A DNA stretch of 64,000 nt from Petrosia ficiformis (GCA_947044365.1 OX345636.1:29678466-29742465), one strand, 5' to 3'. Shown: positions 12,540 through 23,245, numbered from the stretch's first letter. The notes: a model not told the origin generated them from the letters alone. Numbers and translations: made by a program.

Positions 12540-13139
12540 TGCCACATCTTCAATATAATTATTTTGCTGTGAATGATTCAAACAATTGATCAGAGGCTAT
12601 CATGTTAACCAGTGTGTTTGATTGAACTAGCCATATCATTTGTAGTTGTAGCACTAAACAAGAGAAAATGTATCCTTATGATTGATTGCTTTGTAGTGAT
12701 GATCAACATGCCCAAAAGTCCTCCCATTGCACATTGGTGTACTTGAACCTGTTCTTTCCAGTTGTGTATACCACCTTATGTGATGTGCTAATTGCTCCAC
12801 CTTGGGGTCAGAAATATTATATAGTTAATGATTAATGCATTTCCACCTCACCTTGTGTGTTAAAAATATTGGTTATATGATGTGAGAAATACAATGTAAA
12901 TACATGTGGAATAGACATGATTTTTGGATCACGGTGAAAAAGGTCCACCTCTACTCATGTATAGTCAAGTGCCCCCACCACCATACCTCTTCCTTTCCCC
13001 ATGATAACGGGATACATGTGTATCTACATGTATCTATCAACTGCCCCAAATCTTCACATACATGTACATAACAGATTATTGATAGCAATTAGTAATTATA
13101 ATGAAATTACAACCATAGTAAAATCATTATTATAATTAT
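12540..13139. other. No gene seen
   Basis: AT-rich DNA with no recognisable coding or structured element. Confidence 0.5.
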
Positions 13140-13232
13140 ACTGCATGTGATAATAAATAAACAATGGTGGTGGAGTGAATGTTATGTAGGACTATTAGCA
13201 TACTATATAATATACATACATACATACATACA

Positions 13233-13271
<39 letters not shown>

Positions 13272-13440
13272 GTCTATTATATACAGTATGCTAATAGGTC
13301 CTAATTATTATAATTATACTCCATGTAAAATGAATAATAAATAAATAAACAATGGGGGTGGAGTGAATGTTATGTAGGACCTGTTAGCATACTATATAAT
13401 ATACATACATAATGTACATACATATATATATATACATGTA
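13140..13440 (+). repeat. Two direct copies of a 180-bp repeat with AT tract
   Basis: GGTGGAGTGAATGTTATGTA plus TTAGCATACTATATAATATAC occurs at 13150-13215 and 13350-13405, with long (TA)n and ACATACAT tracts. A related piece lies at 38930-39010, and 13287-13296 carries its inverted form. Confidence 0.85.
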
Positions 13441-13870
13441 TATCATCCATTCATTCATTCATTAATTCATGCTATTCCATTAGTTGATTTATCATGTATC
13501 TATTTATAGTTATATCTGGTAACGTGTATATTTATTGTCCCTGGCCCTCAATAGGACCATACATACCCAGATTAGCAAAATGGGTGTGGACAATCCGATT
13601 AGCAAATCGGGTGTGGTCAAACTTTATTGGTCAAAATGCTAAATATTAACTTACATAAATGCTGTGTCATTGTACCAGATAGTCTAGCGGGGTTAAAGAC
13701 ATCTTGGTGGGATTGCAACTCTTCCCTCTCTCTACATACATGTATCAGAAAATGCCTATAGAGTCCTGTTTACCAATGCATCAGTAAATACATGTAATGA
13801 TATTTACTTCCAAAAACTAACTAAATGACCCATAAAATAATTTATTTGATATACAGTATGTAACTGTCGT
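13441..13870 (+). repeat. Dispersed repeat family A, long copy
   Basis: Begins at ATTCATTCATTCAT, includes CCCTGGCCCTCAATAGGACC and ends near TATACAGTATGTAACTG. Colinear with 40835-41215, and its 3' half with 8930-9190. Non-coding. Confidence 0.85.
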
Positions 13871-14326
13871 TTATTGAAAATGTTTTTTTTAATTATTTTT
13901 GTGTGTACACAGTATAATCAGATTGGCATTGCTTACTTTTTGTATCCAAATTTTTACTTGTTTTGTAGTAGTTTAGAAGATAAACTGGACTATATCACAG
14001 TACAACACTAGGGCTACAGTCACTACAACTAACAGCACTATATACATTGTACATGTACATGTACATGTTTTGACTTGTACATGTACATTTGTACATGTTT
14101 TGACATGTACATGTTAAAACTGTGGACATGTACAATTTCAAACAGTACCCCTTACCAGAATTACTGGAATTATGAGTTTCGGTTTGAAAGACGAGATGTA
14201 CAATGTATGTCGTTTGTAATTATAGTTTTCTCAACAGCCTTCCACTGTATACTGGACGGATTTGGCAACTCGGCTACCTGAAGTAAAAGTTGTGAATTCA
14301 TGAAAATAGACACAAACCAACCTTAC

Positions 14327-14523
14327 CTCATCAATGGCTTCTAGTACTTGGTCTCTCCATCCCGTTAGCCCAGCTGTTTGAAGGTGTTCTTGTTGTTGTT
14401 CTGCATTTAATCCCTCTTTAAACATACTTACATCAATTAACCTTTCTAATTTAGTAAATGCAGTTTCCTTGACGGACGGATCAATTCCATTTATAGCCTC
14501 AATGACCATTTGCCAGCTTGTTT
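14327..14523 (-). CDS. Single coding exon of an unrecognised gene
   Basis: On the minus strand a pyrimidine-rich acceptor (TGTTTGTTTCTACAG) opens a 197-bp exon. It reads ETSWQMVIEAINGIDPSVKE through GLNAEQQQEHLQTAG to VLEAIDE and ends at a strong GAG|GTAAGG donor. The composition is helical and charged, and the codon pattern looks protein-like. I do not recognise the family. The neighbouring exon upstream would lie beyond the recombinase element at 14.57-16.38 kb, which may therefore have landed in an intron. No partner exons were identified, so it may be a working exon or a fragment. Confidence 0.5.
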
Positions 14524-14570
14524 CTGTAGAAACAAACACATCATAAAGTCCTTTGTTATTATGTATAGGT

Positions 14571-14705
14571 TATTACACCTCCCTGAGTGTGTTATCGCGT
14601 ATACACACGAAATAATATTCATATAAGACCGAGGGCGTAGCCCGAGGTCATATATGAATATTATTGAGTGTGTATCGATAACACACGAAGGCGGGGTGTA
14701 ATAAC
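14571..14705. mobile_element. Foldback MITE, about 60-bp arms
   Basis: GTTATTACACC at one end and GGTGTAATAAC at the other, with AATAATATTCATATA mirrored inside and a centre of GAGGGCGTAGCCCGAGG. It sits immediately left of the recombinase element's inverted repeat and could be part of that element or a separate insertion. Confidence 0.85.
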
Positions 14706-14709
14706 TGAT

Positions 14710-16381
14710 TTATCTTGTGGGAAGCCATTAGATCAAAGAAATGATGTCATACGTTTCATAACAACCTGATGTCATAGTGGTTGCTATAGTAATGCCATGG
14801 TAATCAAAGTACGTCATTGGTATCGCGCTGCTCTATAGTGATTAGTTGGACAGTTGTTTTGAGATTGAGAATGGATAAGGAGAACATTGACCCTGATAGC
14901 GATTTCAAACCACTGAAGAGGAAGAAAGTGAGTAAATGTGAACCTTCAAAAAGGTTTAAAACAGCTACCAGTGAAGAGGAAATAAATGTTATCACTAAGG
15001 GATACATTCCCAACAACACAAAGAGAAGCACATCCTGGTCAGTTAAAGTGTTTAACGAATGGAGATGTGCACGAGAAGGTTTAAAGAAATGCCCTGAAAA
15101 TTTGTTCCAGTCACCGGTACCAGAGGATCTCAATTACTGGTTGCCTCGATTTATTAATGAGGTTAGAAAAAGCGATGGGGATCCATACCCGCCACGAAGC
15201 ATCCATCAAATCTTGGCTGGCCTCCAGCGACACATGTTAGATCTTAACTATTGCTCACCTAAGTTTCTGGATCGTCAAAACAAAATGTTTAAACCCATCC
15301 ATGGTGCGTGTGATTCGGTTTATCACTCCCTTCATAGTAGTGGCGTAGGTACGTCTGTTCGACACACCAGTGTCATCACCCCACTTGAAGAGAAAAAGTT
15401 GTGGGATAGTAGAATTTTTGGAATATGTGACCCAAAGTCATTGCAACGAACTGTTTTTTTCTATATTGGGAAAAGATTTTGTATACGGGGAGGAGAAGAA
15501 CAGCGACGTCTTGGTCCATCACAGTTTATTCGATCCTTTAATCCTGATTGTTTTACTTATGTAGAGCATGGCTCTAAGAACTACGCTGCTCGTGTAAAAG
15601 ATTTAAGGTATGAAAACAAACAAGTACCATGTCCAGCTGTGCCTGAGAATGGCCAGAAATGTCTTGTATTCCTTCTGGATCTCTATCTGTCTAAATTGCC
15701 CACATTTGCTTTCGAAAAAGATATTTTGTACCTCAGGCCAAAGCGTAGCAAACCATTTGATTCTGTTGCAGCTTGGTATGATCAAATTCCTGTAGGGAAG
15801 AATACTTTGAGCACAATGGTAAAGGATATGTGTTCTGAGGCAGCTATTTTAGGCAAGACAAACCATAGCTTACGTGCAACAGGAGCTACAACACTATTCC
15901 AGAACAATGTACCTGAAAAGGTTATTCAAAAACTGACTGGACATCGCTCACTTGATGCTCTCAGAAGTTACGAGCAAATATCCAGCGATCAACACATGGA
16001 AGTGAGTAAAATTATGCTTTCGAATATCAAGAGTCAGGATGAAATTAGTGGAAGCAGTTCTATTTGTGGTGTACTTGGAGGTGTTAATGGATGTTCAATA
16101 GGAAATCTTACTGTAAACATTGGTCGTGTGTCTCCACTGAAGGATGACTCTCACTGACTCTACATCATCATGATATTCATTCTAACTTTTTGATTGTTAC
16201 AATATTGATTATGATATTCATTCTAGCTCTTTGATTATTACAATATTGCTTATTGCAAACTAGATTTCAATTATAACTTATAAATGATGTGTGATAATCC
16301 CTAGGGGATATCTTATATCATCTGTGTATGTTATATATTTCAACCGCGGTGCCTTTCATCTAATGGCTTCCCATGTGATAA
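14710..16381 (+). mobile_element. Crypton-like element with inverted ends
   Basis: An intact tyrosine-recombinase gene lies between 14710-14738 and 16353-16381, which are inverted copies matching at 25 of 29 positions with core TGGGAAGCCATTAGAT. Cryptons are not generally described with terminal inverted repeats, so these may be element ends, subterminal binding sites or part of a nested repeat. Confidence 0.65.
14871..16157 (+). CDS. Tyrosine recombinase, Crypton/DUF3504 type
   Basis: A 428-residue intact frame, counted from the ATG that begins MDKENIDPDSD. An upstream ATG at 14817 would add 18 less plausible residues. The basic N-terminus is followed by a core-binding-like region (about residues 45-150) and a C-terminal catalytic domain. 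All main catalytic residues of the family are visible: Arg in CIRGGEEQ (about 206), His-x-x-Arg in NHSLRATG (332, 335), His in LTGHRS (358) and the nucleophile Tyr in LRSYEQ (367). The IRGGEEQRRL and HSLRATGAT motifs match the DUF3504-type domain of ZMYM2, KCTD1 and KIAA1958-like proteins, which derive from Crypton transposons. The enzyme would cut and rejoin DNA through a 3'-phosphotyrosine bond. It is the only long undamaged gene in the window, suggesting a recent insertion or selection. No introns are needed. Confidence 0.85.
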   Translation: MDKENIDPDSDFKPLKRKKVSKCEPSKRFKTATSEEEINVITKGYIPNNTKRSTSWSVKVFNEWRCAREGLKKCPENLFQSPVPEDLNYWLPRFINEVRKSDGDPYPPRSIHQILAGLQRHMLDLNYCSPKFLDRQNKMFKPIHGACDSVYHSLHSSGVGTSVRHTSVITPLEEKKLWDSRIFGICDPKSLQRTVFFYIGKRFCIRGGEEQRRLGPSQFIRSFNPDCFTYVEHGSKNYAARVKDLRYENKQVPCPAVPENGQKCLVFLLDLYLSKLPTFAFEKDILYLRPKRSKPFDSVAAWYDQIPVGKNTLSTMVKDMCSEAAILGKTNHSLRATGATTLFQNNVPEKVIQKLTGHRSLDALRSYEQISSDQHMEVSKIMLSNIKSQDEISGSSSICGVLGGVNGCSIGNLTVNIGRVSPLKDDSH

Positions 16382-16389
16382 GTAAGAAC

Positions 16390-18530
16390 AACAAATGGTT
16401 TAATTTAGAGCTATACAATCTCCTACAATTCACTTAAACATGATTGGAAAAAACACTGCAATAATTACTGTTATTCAGGGTCAGTGTTGCTGCTAAGCGT
16501 GCATCTGATGCTATTCCAGACATAGTGATCAGTGCTCTGATGTGCAATTGTTAAGTCTGCAATGGCTACACGTTCTACTGGCCTTACCTGTTCAAAGCAG
16601 CTAAAAGTGAGTTGCTTCGTTGCTTTAGAGTATCACTTGGGAGTTAGGTGAGCAGTCTTTAATAAGTTTATGAAACATAATTAAGCATTCCAGTTATTGT
16701 GATGCATCATAATCTTGTTGACTAGGTCAGAAAAAGACGGTTTGACAGACATGTAATTTCTTAACTCCAAGACTACACTTTGTACATTAGATTATGTACT
16801 ACCCATTTTCAGAACAACCTCTGATCTCCAATCTATATACTGATACCCTTAGTCTCGTCCCCAGTTGCCCATGTTCTTTATGAGTGAGAGGCCGTCTGGG
16901 TACACTTAACAACTTGGGATTAGGGACAGTGTTTTGGCAAATTGTAGTATACTCGTGATCAGAGGATTGATAAAATTACTAACAATATGCAAGTTGCAAA
17001 CCAAGAATAGACTCTACCATTCCCGTGGATATCAAGAAGCTTTTTTGAAGTTAGCATTCCCTTCTTAAAAGGAGTAGCTTAATTAAGGTTGTTCACAAAT
17101 TTTTAGAAAACAGTGAGGTTGTTTGTTCACAAAACAGACAAAACAATATGTGCCAGAGATTTAATTGCTACTGTAGATAGCCCACAAGCACTAATAAAAA
17201 TACGAGGTGTACTTATGTTAGTGTTTTGCTCATCAATAGTAATCAAAAAATCAAATTATTGATGATGTCACCAAGAAATGATGAATGAAGTGAAAGTGTA
17301 CCAGACACCCTCTCACTCATTATGGAATTACAAATCACAGTTCTATTAGCATTGTTACAGAAAATCCTGAACAGGAAGTTTTGATTAAAAAACCACAATA
17401 ATGGCTTCCTCTCAATTAGTAACATGGTAGTTACCCTCGCCGCGTAGCGTAGGCAGAAGGGTACAGTAATCGTTTTGTCTGTGTGTGTGTGTGTGTGTTA
17501 GCAATTTTTCTTGAAAAATAAAAACATTGACATTTCAAAAGGGGTACTGGTACACTTCAAATTATACAAGGAAAAAAATAACGTAGGAATTCTTCTAAAA
17601 CCTTTTTGTTGTAAAGTTATGACAAGTTTTATAACTCACAGTTACCGTTTCACGACTTTAAGATGAAACTAGGGCAATAACGAGAGTAAATATGGACACA
17701 CAAAACACAGGTGATCCTCTTGCATGGCTGTCACTAGCCAAGAAACACTTCAAACCACCAAAACAATCAATGTAATGGTTGCTACTACATCACCATTGAT
17801 GCAACATAGAGAGCTACCTAGCTCCCCCTACAGGTATGTGCACGTACGTGCATGCTTGCATACTAAACACGTGGTAGAGGTGATTCGTTTTCACACGGAG
17901 ACTTTAGAGGTAGACTTGAGAACTTTTTCGAAGGAAAACAGAGAATAAGATGTAAGATATATATACATTTCTTTCATTCATATTCTTATTTTGTCTTTTA
18001 GGATATAAAGTTATATATATATATATATAACAGTTTTAATTAATGCCCATAAATGTTTTCAAATTTGTATTTCTGTAACAAAAGTGTTGTTTGTTTCATA
18101 CACTTTATTATATATATTTTTTAAAATGGAGTGCTTTGTATTACTTTGCCATGTAGGCGAGAGTCCCGTCCTGACGGCACTAGTTTTGGTAGGCACTTAG
18201 TAGTAATGAGTAATATATGCAAGCAACGTTTAATTAAGGGAAGCATATAGTGTTGTTTTAGTTAGGTCAGTACAAATCATTTTAGTTTTGGTTTTAATTA
18301 GCAAATCCAAACTCACATAATAATAATTAATTAATTCGGAAGTTTCCTTAGTTTAGTTAACTGAAAGATTGCCTAGTTTTAGTAAGTACTTAATTAATAA
18401 CTGTAGAATCACGTACAACATCATTGATTGGAATAAGTAATGTGTTGTGTAGATGTCTGTAGACACCAACGGGTTATAAATAATAGTAGGTACAAACAGG
18501 TATATATGTATATAATTATATATGCACATA
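16390..18530. other. About 2.1 kb, no gene confirmed
   Basis: Short exon-like stretches occur: 16478-16545 after an acceptor reads VSVAAKRASDAIPDIVISAL, and an ATG at 16564 reads MATRSTGLTCSKQLK before GTGAGT. Neither is recognised. A (GT)n tract lies at 17479-17500. TACCCTCGCCGCGTAGCG at 17431 and TTTGCCATGTAGGCGAGAG at 18142 resemble ends of a repeat that also appears inverted at 28404-28440. Confidence 0.4.
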
Positions 18531-18531
18531 A

Positions 18532-18813
18532 TAGGGCTGGGCAATATTTTGATTATCGTGAAAATTGTGATTAAAATTTCCTGTGCCATATCGTGGTTGC
18601 AAAAATAATGATTATCGTGCCATAACTTCAGGTTTTCAGTACTATCACATCTAAATCAGTTTTTCAACACTGTTTACTCAACAAATAAAAGGTATCAATT
18701 TGATTGTTGAATGAAATCTACATACACATGTAAGGTAGCCAATAATCGCTATAATCGTGATACTTGCACAGACAATAATCATTGACTCATATTTTCATAA
18801 TCACCCATCCCTA
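18532..18813. mobile_element. 282-bp non-autonomous hAT-like element
   Basis: The left end is TAGGGCTGGGCAATATTTTG. The right end, reverse-complemented, is TAGGGATGGGTGATTATG. The flanks GCACATAA (18524-18531) and GCACATAG (18814-18821) are an 8-bp duplication with one change. The interior is full of TGATTATCGTG-like motifs. No coding capacity. Confidence 0.8.
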
Positions 18814-19025
18814 GCACATAGTTCAAGTCCTTGGTGGAGTGTAGGGTGCCAGGATGGATGGGTAGGTTTTCTACAAGGGTACCTTACTCCACAGATCCAC
18901 AAACTGGATTTATATAGGAAAATGACCATCTACCAGTCTCTTTACTTATCATACCTATTTTTCTCTTTCTACTTCCCGACTCTGTCGAACCGATAGTACT
19001 CATGATTAGAGTCAGATACGAACTG

Positions 19026-19032
19026 TGTGCGC

Positions 19033-19063
<31 letters not shown>

Positions 19064-19806
19064 TCATATGCATACATGAGTAAATTATAGAAATTCAACA
19101 CAGCAACCATCAAAACGTACAAGTAACTTACCAAAAAGATGAATTCTGGTCTGTAGCAACTATTAGATAATAACCGATCTCTAAGAGGTTAGCTAGTTAC
19201 CGACTTAACTATTAGCTAAGGGGGCCGGCGTTACAGAGAGAGAGAGAGAGACAGTCATACGCATACATGAGTAAATTATAGAAATTCAACACTGCAACCA
19301 TCAAAACGTACAAGTAACTTACCAAAAAGATGAATTCTGGTCTGTAGCAACTATTAGATAATAACCGATCTCTAAGAGGATAGCTAGTTACCGACTTAGC
19401 TATTAGCTAAGGGGGCCGGCGTTACAGAGAGAGAGAGAGAGAGAGAGAGTCATACGCATACATGAGTAAATTATAGAAATTCAACACTGCAACCATCAAA
19501 ACGTACAAGTAACTTACCAAAAAGATGAATTCTGGTCTGTAGCAACTATTAGATAATAACCGATCTCTAAGAGGTTAGCTAGTTACCGACTTAGCTATTA
19601 GCTAAGGGGGCCGGCGTTACAGAGAGAGAGAGACAGTCATACGCATACATGAGTAAATTATAGAAATTCAACACAGCAACCATCAAAACGTATAAGTAAC
19701 TTACCAAAAAGATGAATTCTGGTCTGTAGCAACTATTAGATAATAACCGAGGTTAGCTAGTTACCGACTTAGCTAATAGCTATTAGCTTAGGGGGCCGGC
19801 GTTACA
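19026..19806 (-). repeat. Four tandem units of about 190 bp with GA tracts and splice-like sites
   Basis: Equivalent points lie at 19063, 19254, 19449 and 19636. Length differences come mostly from the (GA)n tract. On the minus strand each unit reads (TC)n, then CTGTAACGCCGGCCCCCTTAG, an 80-90-bp body, then TTTTTG|GTAAGT. That is the order polypyrimidine tract, acceptor, exon, donor. The bodies contain stops in all frames, so any exon would be non-coding. Confidence 0.9.
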
Positions 19807-19812
19807 GCCTTT

Positions 19813-19980
19813 TATATAATTTATGAGGTCAAAGGTCACCGGTCATTGTCGTCTTGGTTGACATCAAATACAAGAAGCAAACATGGATTACAACTTAGTG
19901 CATCTGATAAACAAAGTTGTTCAAACCACTTAGTTTTGGCTTCCTCGAGCTCACGAGCAGGAGACCTAGTAGCTATTTTT
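19813..19980. promoter_or_regulatory. Promoter-like segment with DR1 nuclear-receptor element
   Basis: AGGTCAAAGGTCA at 19826-19838 is a perfect direct repeat of AGGTCA with one-base spacing, the classic HNF4/RXR-type site. TATATAA lies just before it. An ATG at 19884 opens MDYNLVHLINKVVQTT and a stop. Whether the segment drives the minus-strand array, a plus-strand transcript or neither is not known. Confidence 0.4.
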
Positions 19981-19992
19981 ATGGCCCGTAGG

Positions 19993-20010
19993 GCCATCCC
20001 TATAATTGCT
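19993..20010. other. Hairpin ATGGCCCGTAGGGCCAT
   Basis: A perfect 7-bp stem with a 3-base loop. It may be part of a repeat of the kind that carries GCGTAGCG-like ends elsewhere in the window. Confidence 0.5.
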
Positions 20011-20160
20011 TTCCACGGGGTTTAATGTATATAAATATAATATATATAATTATATTTATCAAATAATGTTTACCATAGAAACAACGAATCCATACATTTT
20101 CAATTAGACATTCAAATCACGCACTATGACAATATTTTCCAGTATTTTTATAGAGTCATA

Positions 20161-20210
20161 TGACCGGAAGTTTTATTGCACGAAACATCACCTGACCGGA
20201 AGTTTTATTG
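20161..20210 (+). promoter_or_regulatory. Two identical ETS sites 32 bp apart
   Basis: TGACCGGAAGTTTTATTG occurs at 20161-20178 and again at 20193-20210. The core ACCGGAAGT is the consensus for ETS-family activators such as GABP. Three helical turns of spacing puts both on the same DNA face. They lie 75-120 bp upstream of the candidate first coding exon. Confidence 0.6.
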
Positions 20211-20283
20211 TATTGCGTGTCACATGCAGCTAAGTAAAAATTGTGTAGAAAGAGATTACTCTCTAATTTCTTTAGTTTTGGCG

Positions 20284-20328
20284 ATGGTGAAGTTAGTAAA
20301 CATGAGTTGTGATAAAATTATGAACGAG
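20284..20328 (+). CDS. Candidate first coding exon, MVKLVNMSCDKIMNE
   Basis: An ATG in good context (GCGATGG) opens 15 codons that end exactly at a consensus donor, GAG|GTAAGT. It stands downstream of the paired ETS sites, so promoter, start and donor are in the right order for a gene start. The sequence is too short to assign. No downstream exon was recognised, and several transposons follow, so it may be a stranded promoter and first exon. Confidence 0.45.
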
Positions 20329-20547
20329 GTAAGTTATGTTTATGATAAAATGTGAAAGTAGAGAAGTTTATATATGTGCAGTGCTGAAAGTCTTTTTTCG
20401 GGTTGGAAGTTGCCCGAGATAGCTACTGTTTTGGGATTTAACTTGTGAAATGCTTCAAGATTACCATCTTTATCATGATAGTGTGAATAATAAAGTATTG
20501 CTAAGTAGTAATAGGCAAAAACAAGCATTATTTGATAAATATATTAT

Positions 20548-20768
20548 ATATTCTTGTGTCACTTGCACGACTATGCGTTGTATATGTAGTTAAGGAAGTT
20601 GCGTCATTCCCGGGGGCTCGGTCAATTAATGGGCGTGGCGCGTAAAAGAAAGCGCGTTTGAGCTACAGACCAGCCAGGAAGATTCAGAAAGGATGTAAAA
20701 CTGCTAATAACTGTTGTATATAGCAGAGAAACAGTATAGATATTATACAAGAATCTTTAACAAGTAAG
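20548..20768 (+). promoter_or_regulatory. Promoter-like module shared with 45640-45870
   Basis: GCGTTGTATATGTAGTTAAGG and then GGGGGCTCGGTCAATTAATG, GGGCGTGGCGCGTAAAAGAA are almost identical at 45.65 kb. GGGCGTGGC is a KLF/Sp-type site. Here the module runs into a leader that ends at AACAA|GTAAGTA (donor at 20764). At 45.65 kb the matching leader runs straight into a BEN-like reading frame. Confidence 0.55.
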
Positions 20769-21247
20769 TATGATAAGTTGTTGAGTTTCAGACACGAGGA
20801 AGTCATCATTTAGAACCTTGAAGGAGTACCTCAGTCAGTTCATCAGACATCTGTGCAGTTAGACTGCAATTAGGCTTACACTTACGTCTTCAGGCCCTAG
20901 GAGTACACAGAAAGGTAGAGACACTAGTGCCATCAGCAATGCTTAATACATAGTCATCACAAAGCAAATATAGGGATGTTTTTTTCTCTATATACACTTT
21001 TTTTTTTTTATTCAGGAAATACATGAAACCAACAGTGTCTGACTGAAAGGACTTTAGAATGTACTGACTCCATTACAAGCATTATTTACTCACGGGATTC
21101 TTTTGTAATGTCATGTTGCTGTGCATTTAGTATAAATAATATAAAACTGTACATGCCGGACAAACTGACTCCTACATCCCGGTTTAAAGTGACTGTTGTT
21201 GTTGAATTGACAGTGGAATTGAAGAGAATTAATTATTTCTTGTAAGG

Positions 21248-21345
21248 GCAACTGTGGACAATCTGAATATACATGTATACAGACTGTTTCGACCTATTGG
21301 GTCTCATCAGCACAGTGTATCCCAAATTCACAATACATTGTTACA
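21248..21345 (+). repeat. Dispersed repeat, inverted copy at 37715-37815
   Basis: GTTTCGACCTATTGGGTCTC and ATCAGCACAGTGTATCCCAA match the other copy in reverse orientation. Non-coding. Confidence 0.85.
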
Positions 21346-21433
21346 GAATAATATGTTATGTAATGAAAATAAAGTCATCATATCTAGTACCTCAAGAGGT
21401 TCTGTAACAAATGGCATTAGCAAACAGGGTGAA

Positions 21434-21700
21434 CTGTGATTTGTATTTTCACTTGAGATAATCAAAACTCCTCAACAATCTTACTTGGTTTATATAAAGA
21501 ACACTTCAGTGTTGCTGGAGGTCATCTGCTATATAAACATTCAAAGAAGGTGAGTTACACATGATTTGTATTTTCCCTTGGGATAATAAAATCTCCTCAA
21601 CAATCTTACTTTATTTATAAAGCACACATCATTGTTGCTGGAGGTCATCTGCTATATAAACATTCATTTATCTATAAAGAAGGTGATTTACACATGATAT
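21434..21700 (+). repeat. Two tandem copies of a 130-bp unit
   Basis: Each copy contains TCCTCAACAATCTTACTT, then TTGCTGGAGGTCATCTGC and TATATAAACATTCA. An inverted piece occurs at 11795-11845. Confidence 0.85.
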
Positions 21701-21840
21701 TCAGTTTACACTTCAAGTGAAGAATTCATTTCTTATCTAAATTAATTACATGAAATTTTTTGTATTGCCATATATAGTTAACTACTATAATTAAAATAAA
21801 GTGAGTGCCATATGCATCAGTAATCAATGATATTAATTAA

Positions 21841-22398
21841 CCCTTAGAGGACTGAGCTTTTTGTTTCAAAATTCTTCCCATTTCCCACACTGGTGGCTCT
21901 ATTGCATATATTCTGCTCGCCGTTCACTTTCTCTACCCCCAAACTTGGCTCCTTTTTCGACATGGAGTACTACTTCTACCAACTTGCTTACCGAGACTCG
22001 AAAGTCCCCAAGCGCTTCGTAGGATTAAATCAAATGCAGTGCTCTCCCTCTTTTGACTGGAACTGGGCAAACAAAATGATCCCACTGCATGTTGGCACCA
22101 GCTACACCCACGATTTCAGGTCTTACAGCAAGGGATATGCCTTAGGTACCTACCAGAGTGCATGGGCGGGGTCACTGAAACAGCAAATTGTGTGGGCAAC
22201 GAGATGCTCCCCCTTCGAAACACCACTAATGGGGAGAAACCCCATTTAAAATTCCCCCCGTAGTCATTATTTAGGCCAAAGGGCAGCTGAAAAACCATCA
22301 ACTTTTTTAGCCATTTTTATGGGCTTGTGCCTGACGCCAATTAAAAGCATTTGGAGAGCTTTGTAAAGCTAGGAACACATTCCAAACACGTATCTGTA
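21841..22398 (+). mobile_element. piggyBac-like end and body
   Basis: TTAA (21837-21840) followed by CCCTTAGAGGACTGA is the pattern of a piggyBac-type terminus at its TTAA target. The body to about 22390 is repeated in inverted orientation at 53165-53565. A 118-codon open frame crosses it (21893-22249). Parts such as VGTSYTHDFR and GT-QS-W-GSLK are shared with the other copy, but I do not recognise a transposase. The far end is not found. Confidence 0.6.
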
Positions 22399-23057
22399 TT
22401 TGTTCTAATCATGCGTCGTTAAGATATTCCATTCTGACTCATTATTAGAAATACAACTAAAAAAAATTGATGCATAATTAGAAAAATAAGGAAATTACGC
22501 ACCGCAAAATTAGAAGTAGTAGTCCACTGGCAACGCCCACTTCTATACTCACCTATATTACTTCTTCATTTTAAAACAGATTGACTTCTAACTCATAGTT
22601 TGACAGAAAACCTTCTGAGAATGCCATAGCTACCCAAAACATCCATCATTACATACAGGAAAGCAGCAAGGTGAGTGTTCGAAGGTGTAGGAGTCAGTGC
22701 CAACATTCAAAAGTAGCGTCTCTATCACATTGTTAATGCATTTTTGTGCTATTTTAACAAAACACATGTCTTCTTTGTAGTGTGTGCGTGTCACTTACTC
22801 TTATATTCCATGAGTTTATTGTATACTTACAGCTATATAGTTTATAAAAGTTTTAAATTTCATTCGCATTACGCCCACGAACTGGAATAATTTCAAACTT
22901 GAAGCGTTAATTACTTATAATAGGACGCAACAATAGAATATTTATTTCAACACAGAATTAGAAATGAACAGCGTGACAATTGACGCATGTATGGAAATTA
23001 TTTGCCATCACCAATTCTTTTTGACGCTGAATTAGAACAACGCATGATTAGAACAAA
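22399..23057. mobile_element. 659-bp TIR element with subterminal motif arrays
   Basis: The left end is TTTGTTCTAATCATGCGTCG. The right end, reverse-complemented, gives TTTGTTCTAATCATGCGTTG. TA flanks both sides (22397-22398, 23058-23059). Inside each end lie repeated ATTAGAA and GACGC words (22460-22530 and 22925-23055), the usual look of transposase binding sites. The middle (22526-22760) is a separate repeat shared with 25200-25350 and 63690-64000. Confidence 0.75.
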
Positions 23058-23059
23058 TA

Positions 23060-23245
23060 TGGTATATGTGTCACCATACAGTAACAGTAATTACCCTAGT
23101 TCTACTGTCAGTATAGCACAGTATAGTACAGTAATTACTGTCTTACTAATTAAATTGACAAGTACATCAATTAACTAGTGTTGTAAAACTACTGAGTAAT
23201 TACTATACTGTATGGTGACTTTTTATTGACATATACTGTATATGT
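23060..23245. mobile_element. Foldback MITE
   Basis: GTCACCATACAGTAACAGTAATTAC on one side is matched by GTAATTACTATACTGTATGGTGAC on the other, with an AT-rich centre. It abuts the 22399-23057 element. Confidence 0.75.
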
